Origin: an uncultured Bacteroidia bacterium
GTDB lineage: Bacteria; Bacteroidota; Bacteroidia; Bacteroidales; F082
Direction of reading: 5' to 3'
Assembly (NCBI GenBank): GCA_902802535.1
Contig: CADCML010000008.1
Coordinates: 1-57,571 of the forward strand
DNA length: 57,571 nt
The notes beneath the pieces were generated by a model. It had not been told where the DNA came from, ran no database searches, and saw nothing but the letters and a program-made list of their open reading frames with translations. Position 1 is the first letter of the stretch; the number at the start of each line of letters is the position of its first letter. A program made the position numbers and the translations under genes. Below, piece after piece: positions 52,785 through 57,571 of the stretch.

Positions 52785-55421
52785 ATGAAAAAAACGTTTT
52801 CTTTGAGAGCCGTGTTCTCTCTGCTTTTGGTACTATCAACCTTATTGTGTATGGCTCAACCCCCAGGCGGCAGGCCTCCCGGTGGCCGTCCCCCAGGAGG
52901 GCGTCCTCCTTTTGGCGGCGACCGTCAGTGGGGCCAAAACGACCCGAACATGCCTGCCGTGAAGCCGAAGAAGAAAGTGCGCGAAGGCGACACTTTTACA
53001 GTGGTCGGCGTGCTGCGTGATGCCAAGACGAATGAACTCATGCCGTTTGTCAACCTTGCCGTGCTCGATTCCGTCGACAATGAGTTTGTCAAAGGCGGTA
53101 TCAGCAACACGGATGGCGTTTTCGAAATCGTTGGCGTGCCTCAAGGTTCTTTCGTACTGCGCGTGTCGGCTATCGGCTATGAGAACTATCTGCATCCGTT
53201 CAAGGTGACCAACAACATCAATTTGGGCACCTTGCGTATCAATCCGGGCGTCACCTCTTTGGGTGAGGTCACGGTGGCAGCAGAAAGGCCCTTGTATGCC
53301 ATGGATGGCGAGAAGCTGATTTACAATGTCAGCGAGGACCCGTCCATCCAAACGGGAACGACCGAAGATGCCTTACAGAACGCGCCCGGCGTGGAGGTCG
53401 ACGTGGAGGGCAACATCACCTTGCGCGGCGTGTCGAGTGTGGAGATTTGGGTGAACGACAAGCCCTCGAAACTCACTGAAGAGAACCTGAAGACCTACCT
53501 CCAGACCTTACCTGCCAACGCCATCGCGCGCATCGAGACCATCACCAATCCTTCGGCCAAATATGCCACCGATGCCGAGGCCGTCATCAACATCGTGACT
53601 TCGGCACACATCAAGAGCAACCAGTTCGTGAGTTTTGGCGTGAACGGCTCCAACCAGCCTTTTGTCTCGCCATGGGTGAGTTATATGTGGAAGAAGGAGA
53701 AGCTGAGCATCAATTTGTTTGCCTCAGGGCGTTTCAGCAACAGAATCAATACCACCGACAGCTGGGAACTGAAACGCGAGGATGCCCACACCCCGGGATT
53801 ATATGACTCTGTGTGGTACAGAACCACGTCGCAAAAAACTGTCAACCGCAGCATCAGCGGCAATATTTTCATGAACATCGCATACGAGATTGACTCCACC
53901 AGCGACATTTCCTTCGATGGAGGCGGTTTCTACAACAACAACCGCAGTTTCGGTAGCCGCCGCGACGAGCAGACCTTCTTCATGCTGCCTGCCGATAGCC
54001 TTTTGGCCTACCGCATCGGCGACACGTCCATTTCGCGATCTGGCTTCGGTCATTTTGGGATTGACTACACCAAAAAGTTTGACGAGAAGGGACACAATCT
54101 CCGCATCGGTTTGAACACCAGACTCAACAGGAACGCTACCGACCAGTATTACAACCGTTTCTATGATGTTTACACCGACCTTGATGAAAACCGTTATTTG
54201 CTGACCAACCAGTTTGGTTTGGGTGTCAGCCTCGATGCCCGTTACAACCGGCCTTACAGCGAAGACGGCGAACTCAGTTATGGCCTGCGTGCCGACCATC
54301 AGATGAACAACAACGACTACAAACGCTTTTATTCCAACGATGGCGGCCTCAATTACGACAGCATCGACATCCTTCGCACCTACCATTTCAATGGTGCTGA
54401 AACAGGCTTGAATGCCGACGTTAACTGGACACATCGCTGGGGTGGATTCACACTCAGCACTGGATTGGGTGTCGGCGGCGACCGTGTGTATTACGATTAT
54501 GTGAGCGATATGCCGTTTGCCGACAAGAACACACTGTTTTTCTGGACTGTGCGTCCCTCCATCCACCTGACCTATCGCACGGAATCCATGCACAACTGGA
54601 AACTCAACTATTCATTGCGCATGTCGCATCCCGACGAGGATGAAATCAGCACATTCCGCAGGTATGGCGAAGACAGCTATTCGACAGGCAACCCCAACCT
54701 CAAGTACAGCTATACTCACAATACGGAGGCTGGCTGGCAGAAGTTCTTCGAGCGTTTCGGCAACATCGGTCTTGAGGCATACGGTCGCTGGAGCACCAAC
54801 GAAATAAGCTCGTTGACCGACTCGGAATATGACCGTTTCCTCGACCGAATTGTCAGTTACTCCATGCCTTACAACATGGGAACGTCATGGCGTTACGGTG
54901 CCTCGCTCAATATGACCTACCGCCCGACAGGTTTCTTCAACGTGCGCCTGTATGCCAACCTCTACGACTACGGCTACAAGATGGAATACGACCGCATCGA
55001 TGACATGGGCAACATCGAGCACAAAGTGAGCTCAAACGACAAATGGTCGTGGAGCGTGCGCGTCAACGCTTGGGCGAAGCTCTTCAACCAGCTGCAAGTG
55101 ACGGCCTCGGCCAACTACAACTCGCCGACCATAGGCCTGATGAGCGAGCGCAAAGCCCGTTATTTCCTCAACATGGGCCTCCGCAGCGATTTCTTCAAAC
55201 GCCGTTTGTCGGTATTTGTCAATGTGCAGGACATCTTCAACTGGGGCGCCAAGATAGGTTCGGGCTCCAGCAACACCAACCCGTATTATCTCAGCGACAG
55301 CACCCGCAAGATGCTGAACAGCCGATACATTTCCGCCGGTTTCACCTTGCGTTTCGGTAAGATGGAACTCGAACAGCGAGCGAAGGAAGGCGAAGGCGAG
55401 GCTGGAGATAGTTTGGAGTAG
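52785..55421 (+). CDS. TonB-dependent-receptor-type outer-membrane protein with CarboxypepD_reg domain
   Basis: 878 residues from 52785 (MKKTFSLRAVFSLLLVLSTL). After the signal peptide come three and a half PPGGR repeats, then a carboxypeptidase-regulatory-like domain (FTVVGVLRDAKTNELMPFVN, about residues 70-150). A plug-like region (DALQNAPGVEVDVEGNITLR) and a large strand-rich barrel follow. It matches the OMP_b-brl_3/TonB-type barrel family of Bacteroidetes rather than a classic SusC. Ligand unknown. It ends with TAG. Confidence 0.85.
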   Translation: MKKTFSLRAVFSLLLVLSTLLCMAQPPGGRPPGGRPPGGRPPFGGDRQWGQNDPNMPAVKPKKKVREGDTFTVVGVLRDAKTNELMPFVNLAVLDSVDNEFVKGGISNTDGVFEIVGVPQGSFVLRVSAIGYENYLHPFKVTNNINLGTLRINPGVTSLGEVTVAAERPLYAMDGEKLIYNVSEDPSIQTGTTEDALQNAPGVEVDVEGNITLRGVSSVEIWVNDKPSKLTEENLKTYLQTLPANAIARIETITNPSAKYATDAEAVINIVTSAHIKSNQFVSFGVNGSNQPFVSPWVSYMWKKEKLSINLFASGRFSNRINTTDSWELKREDAHTPGLYDSVWYRTTSQKTVNRSISGNIFMNIAYEIDSTSDISFDGGGFYNNNRSFGSRRDEQTFFMLPADSLLAYRIGDTSISRSGFGHFGIDYTKKFDEKGHNLRIGLNTRLNRNATDQYYNRFYDVYTDLDENRYLLTNQFGLGVSLDARYNRPYSEDGELSYGLRADHQMNNNDYKRFYSNDGGLNYDSIDILRTYHFNGAETGLNADVNWTHRWGGFTLSTGLGVGGDRVYYDYVSDMPFADKNTLFFWTVRPSIHLTYRTESMHNWKLNYSLRMSHPDEDEISTFRRYGEDSYSTGNPNLKYSYTHNTEAGWQKFFERFGNIGLEAYGRWSTNEISSLTDSEYDRFLDRIVSYSMPYNMGTSWRYGASLNMTYRPTGFFNVRLYANLYDYGYKMEYDRIDDMGNIEHKVSSNDKWSWSVRVNAWAKLFNQLQVTASANYNSPTIGLMSERKARYFLNMGLRSDFFKRRLSVFVNVQDIFNWGAKIGSGSSNTNPYYLSDSTRKMLNSRYISAGFTLRFGKMELEQRAKEGEGEAGDSLE

Positions 55422-55441
55422 GATTTTTGAAAATAATTGAT

Positions 55442-55449
55442 TACCTTTG
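55442..55449 (+). promoter_or_regulatory. -7 element for the MmeI-like gene
   Basis: TACCTTTG followed by C, 21 bases before the ATG at 55471. Confidence 0.55.
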
Positions 55450-55470
55450 CGGCTTGAAATCAAGCCTAAT

Positions 55471-57571
55471 ATGACCACGATTCAACAACAACAAGCCGCA
55501 AAGGAATTCGCCGCCCGCTGGCAGGGAAAAGGCTACGAGAAAGGAGAAAGCCAAATCTTTTGGGTCGAACTGCTCGAACAGGTTTTTGGCATCCAGAAAC
55601 CGTCTGAGTTTCTGTCGTTTGAACAACAGGTGAAACTCGATCACACCGCTTTCATCGACGCTTTCATTCCCCGAACCCATGTGATGATTGAGCAAAAATC
55701 CATCGAAAAAGACCTTGGCGAACCCATCAAACAGTCGGACGGAAAATTTTTGACCCCGTTCCAACAAGCGAAACGATACTCTGCCGAACTGCCCTATAGC
55801 CTACGTCCCCGTTGGATTGTGACCTGCAATTTCCGCGAGTTTTGGGTGTATGACATGGAACAACCCAAGGGTGAGCCGCAGAAAATTCTGTTGGAAAACT
55901 TGGAAAAGGAATATTATCGCCTGCAATTCCTTGTGGACGAGGGCAATGAGCACTTGAAGCGAGAATTGGAAGTCAGTGTGAAAGCGGGCGAAATCGTCGG
56001 CCTGATTTATGATGCTTTGTTGGAGCAATACATCGACAAGACCGATGCCGAGACCTTGCGCTCGCTCAACATCCTTTGTGTGCGTTTGGTGTTTTGCCTT
56101 TATGCCGAGGATGCGGGCTTGTTTGCCACCAAGACGGCTTTCCATGATTATTTGGTGAAATTCGGCTCCGTCGATTTCCGTCATGCCTTGATAGAGTTGT
56201 TCAAACTGCTTGACACGCCCATTGAGGAACGCGACCCTTATTTGGACGACGAAATGGCGGCCTTCCCGTATGTGAACGGCGGCTTGTTCAGCGAGGAACA
56301 CATCACCATCCCGCGTTTTACCGACAAAATCAAGCAGTTGCTGTTGCAAAACGCGAGTTCCGATTTCGACTGGAGCGAGATTTCCCCTACCATCTTCGGA
56401 GCCGTGTTTGAAAGCACACTGAATCCCGAGACGCGCCGCTCGGGAGGGATGCACTACACCAGCATCGAGAACATCCACAAGGTGATTGACCCGCTTTTCA
56501 TGGGCGACCTGAACGCCGAGTTTGTGAAAATCGCCGAAATGAAGCAAGTGTCGGCCAAGCGGCAAGCCCTTGCCGTTTTCCAAGACAAACTCGCCTCGCT
56601 CACCTTCCTCGACCCCGCTTGCGGCAGTGGCAACTTCCTGACGGAAACCTATTTAAGCCTGCGCCGATTGGAAAACAAGGTCATCAAAGAGTTGAACAAC
56701 GGCATGAGTGCGCTCAATCTTGAAGGCATCATCAAGGTGAACATCGCGCAATTCTACGGCATCGAAATCAACGACTTCGCCTGCACCGTGGCCAAAACCG
56801 CCCTCTGGATTGCCGAAAGCCAGATGCTGCACGAAACCTCGGCCATCGTGGGCGTGGAGCTGAACTTCCTGCCTTTGAAAACCAACGCCAACATCGTGGA
56901 AGGCAATGCCTTGAAACTCGATTGGGCGACCCTCGGCGAAGAAGACCCATTGGGATTCTTGTTCACCGACAAATTGAATTATTACATTGAAAAGGATTTC
57001 GGCGAAGGTTTTATTGCAAGCGAGCCGAAACCTGAATACGGCAACTATTACAAGGAGTTGAACGTTGTGGCGAAAAAGGCCGAGGAAAAGCAACTGCCGA
57101 AAAACGAGCCGAAACACGTGGTTTATGACTATATCATGGGCAACCCGCCGTTTGTGGGATATTCGTTGCAAAGCAAGGAGCAGAAGGAAGAAACCCTTGC
57201 CACCTATGTTGATTACAACGGAAAGCCCTATAAATCAGCAGGAAAGATTGACTATGTGGCCAACTGGTACTTCAAAGCGGCACAACTAATTCAAAACAAG
57301 CCAACAAAATGCGCCTTTGTTTCCACCAACAGCATCACCCAAGGCGAGCAAGTGGCAGGCGTGTGGAAGCCCTTGTTTGAGCGTTTCGGAATCCATATTG
57401 ATTTCGCTTACAGGACTTTCCGATGGGACAGCGAATCGGAGCAGAAAGCCCGTGTGCATTGCGTCATTGTCGGGTTCTCATCGTGCAAATCGGAAGCAAC
57501 GAAACAAATTTTCACCAATGACGGTCAAATCATAGAGGCTGCAAACATCAACCCCTATCTCATTGATGCCG
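55471..57571 (+). CDS. MmeI-like (Type IIL/IIG) fused restriction-modification enzyme, 5' part
   Basis: The gene continues past the right edge; 700 residues are visible. An N-terminal nuclease domain shows FIDAFIPRTHVMIEQK (Asp63, Glu74, Lys76). A helical spacer follows, then the methyltransferase domain with motif I LDPACGSGNFL (380-390) and motif IV NPPF (558-561). This order, nuclease-helical-N6-MTase, is that of MmeI-type enzymes in which one polypeptide cuts and methylates. The target-recognition domain, which would set its specificity, lies mostly outside the window. Confidence 0.85.
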   Translation, partial: MTTIQQQQAAKEFAARWQGKGYEKGESQIFWVELLEQVFGIQKPSEFLSFEQQVKLDHTAFIDAFIPRTHVMIEQKSIEKDLGEPIKQSDGKFLTPFQQAKRYSAELPYSLRPRWIVTCNFREFWVYDMEQPKGEPQKILLENLEKEYYRLQFLVDEGNEHLKRELEVSVKAGEIVGLIYDALLEQYIDKTDAETLRSLNILCVRLVFCLYAEDAGLFATKTAFHDYLVKFGSVDFRHALIELFKLLDTPIEERDPYLDDEMAAFPYVNGGLFSEEHITIPRFTDKIKQLLLQNASSDFDWSEISPTIFGAVFESTLNPETRRSGGMHYTSIENIHKVIDPLFMGDLNAEFVKIAEMKQVSAKRQALAVFQDKLASLTFLDPACGSGNFLTETYLSLRRLENKVIKELNNGMSALNLEGIIKVNIAQFYGIEINDFACTVAKTALWIAESQMLHETSAIVGVELNFLPLKTNANIVEGNALKLDWATLGEEDPLGFLFTDKLNYYIEKDFGEGFIASEPKPEYGNYYKELNVVAKKAEEKQLPKNEPKHVVYDYIMGNPPFVGYSLQSKEQKEETLATYVDYNGKPYKSAGKIDYVANWYFKAAQLIQNKPTKCAFVSTNSITQGEQVAGVWKPLFERFGIHIDFAYRTFRWDSESEQKARVHCVIVGFSSCKSEATKQIFTNDGQIIEAANINPYLIDA

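Overview
The window is a chromosomal segment of a Bacteroidota bacterium, most likely an uncultured or host-associated Bacteroidales. The evidence is the repeated Bacteroidetes-type -7 promoter element (TAnnTTTG) upstream of genes, the lack of clear Shine-Dalgarno sequences, a type IX secretion tail on a metalloprotease, a TonB-dependent-receptor-type barrel, a split transketolase, DUF4301 and DUF456 proteins, a GH20 hexosaminidase lipoprotein and a C69 dipeptidase. Genus cannot be fixed from the sequence alone.

Layout. (1) 1-17.5 kb is mostly core genome: the start of an MscS-like channel gene, an LtaS-like membrane protein with substituted metal-site residues, an M23 peptidase, a RhuM-Fic protein, envelope proteins, smpB, a chorismate synthase broken by a 41-bp tandem duplication, folP-cdaA, two outer-membrane barrel proteins, DUF456-transketolase and DUF4301. 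(2) Two tRNA-Leu genes (anticodons GAG and CAG) at 17.67-17.84 kb mark the left edge of a genomic island running to about 40.3 kb. (3) The island begins with debris: a MobC-like remnant, an IS5-type transposase fragment, a decayed AbiE pair and repeats. It then carries a seven-gene, tightly packed, leftward operon: SNF2 helicase, Mod methyltransferase, AAA ATPase, Cys-rich protein, Res helicase-nuclease, membrane protein, PIN protein. To the right lie a winged-helix ORF, an AlbA_2/ATPase gene with an amber stop, an 11-bp iteron-like array, an intact AbiEi/AbiEii-type pair, and a 948-residue primase-helicase of the TOTE conflict type with a degenerate PLD-like tail. No intact integrase was seen. 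(4) 40.4-57.6 kb returns to metabolism and envelope genes (RND exporter, thioesterase, SDR, flavodoxin lipoprotein, GH20, C69, M6/T9SS protease, TonB-type receptor). It is interrupted by a Type II R-M pair and, at the right edge, the start of an MmeI-like fused restriction-modification enzyme.

How the genes work together. The centre of the window is a defence island. The strongest candidates for an undescribed system are three cassettes in the 19.4-33.1 kb operon: an ATPase plus Cys-rich putative nuclease between mod and res; an AT-rich membrane protein plus winged-helix/PIN protein at the 3' end; and the SNF2 helicase placed first, which is not part of a canonical Type III R-M locus. The AbiE pair sits 6 bp upstream of the TOTE-type gene, and relics of a second AbiE pair remain at the island's left edge. 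Two REP-like palindromic elements also appear to be inserted in frame inside protein-coding genes (aroC and a HhH/barrel protein). All functions are read from motifs; no similarity searches were run.
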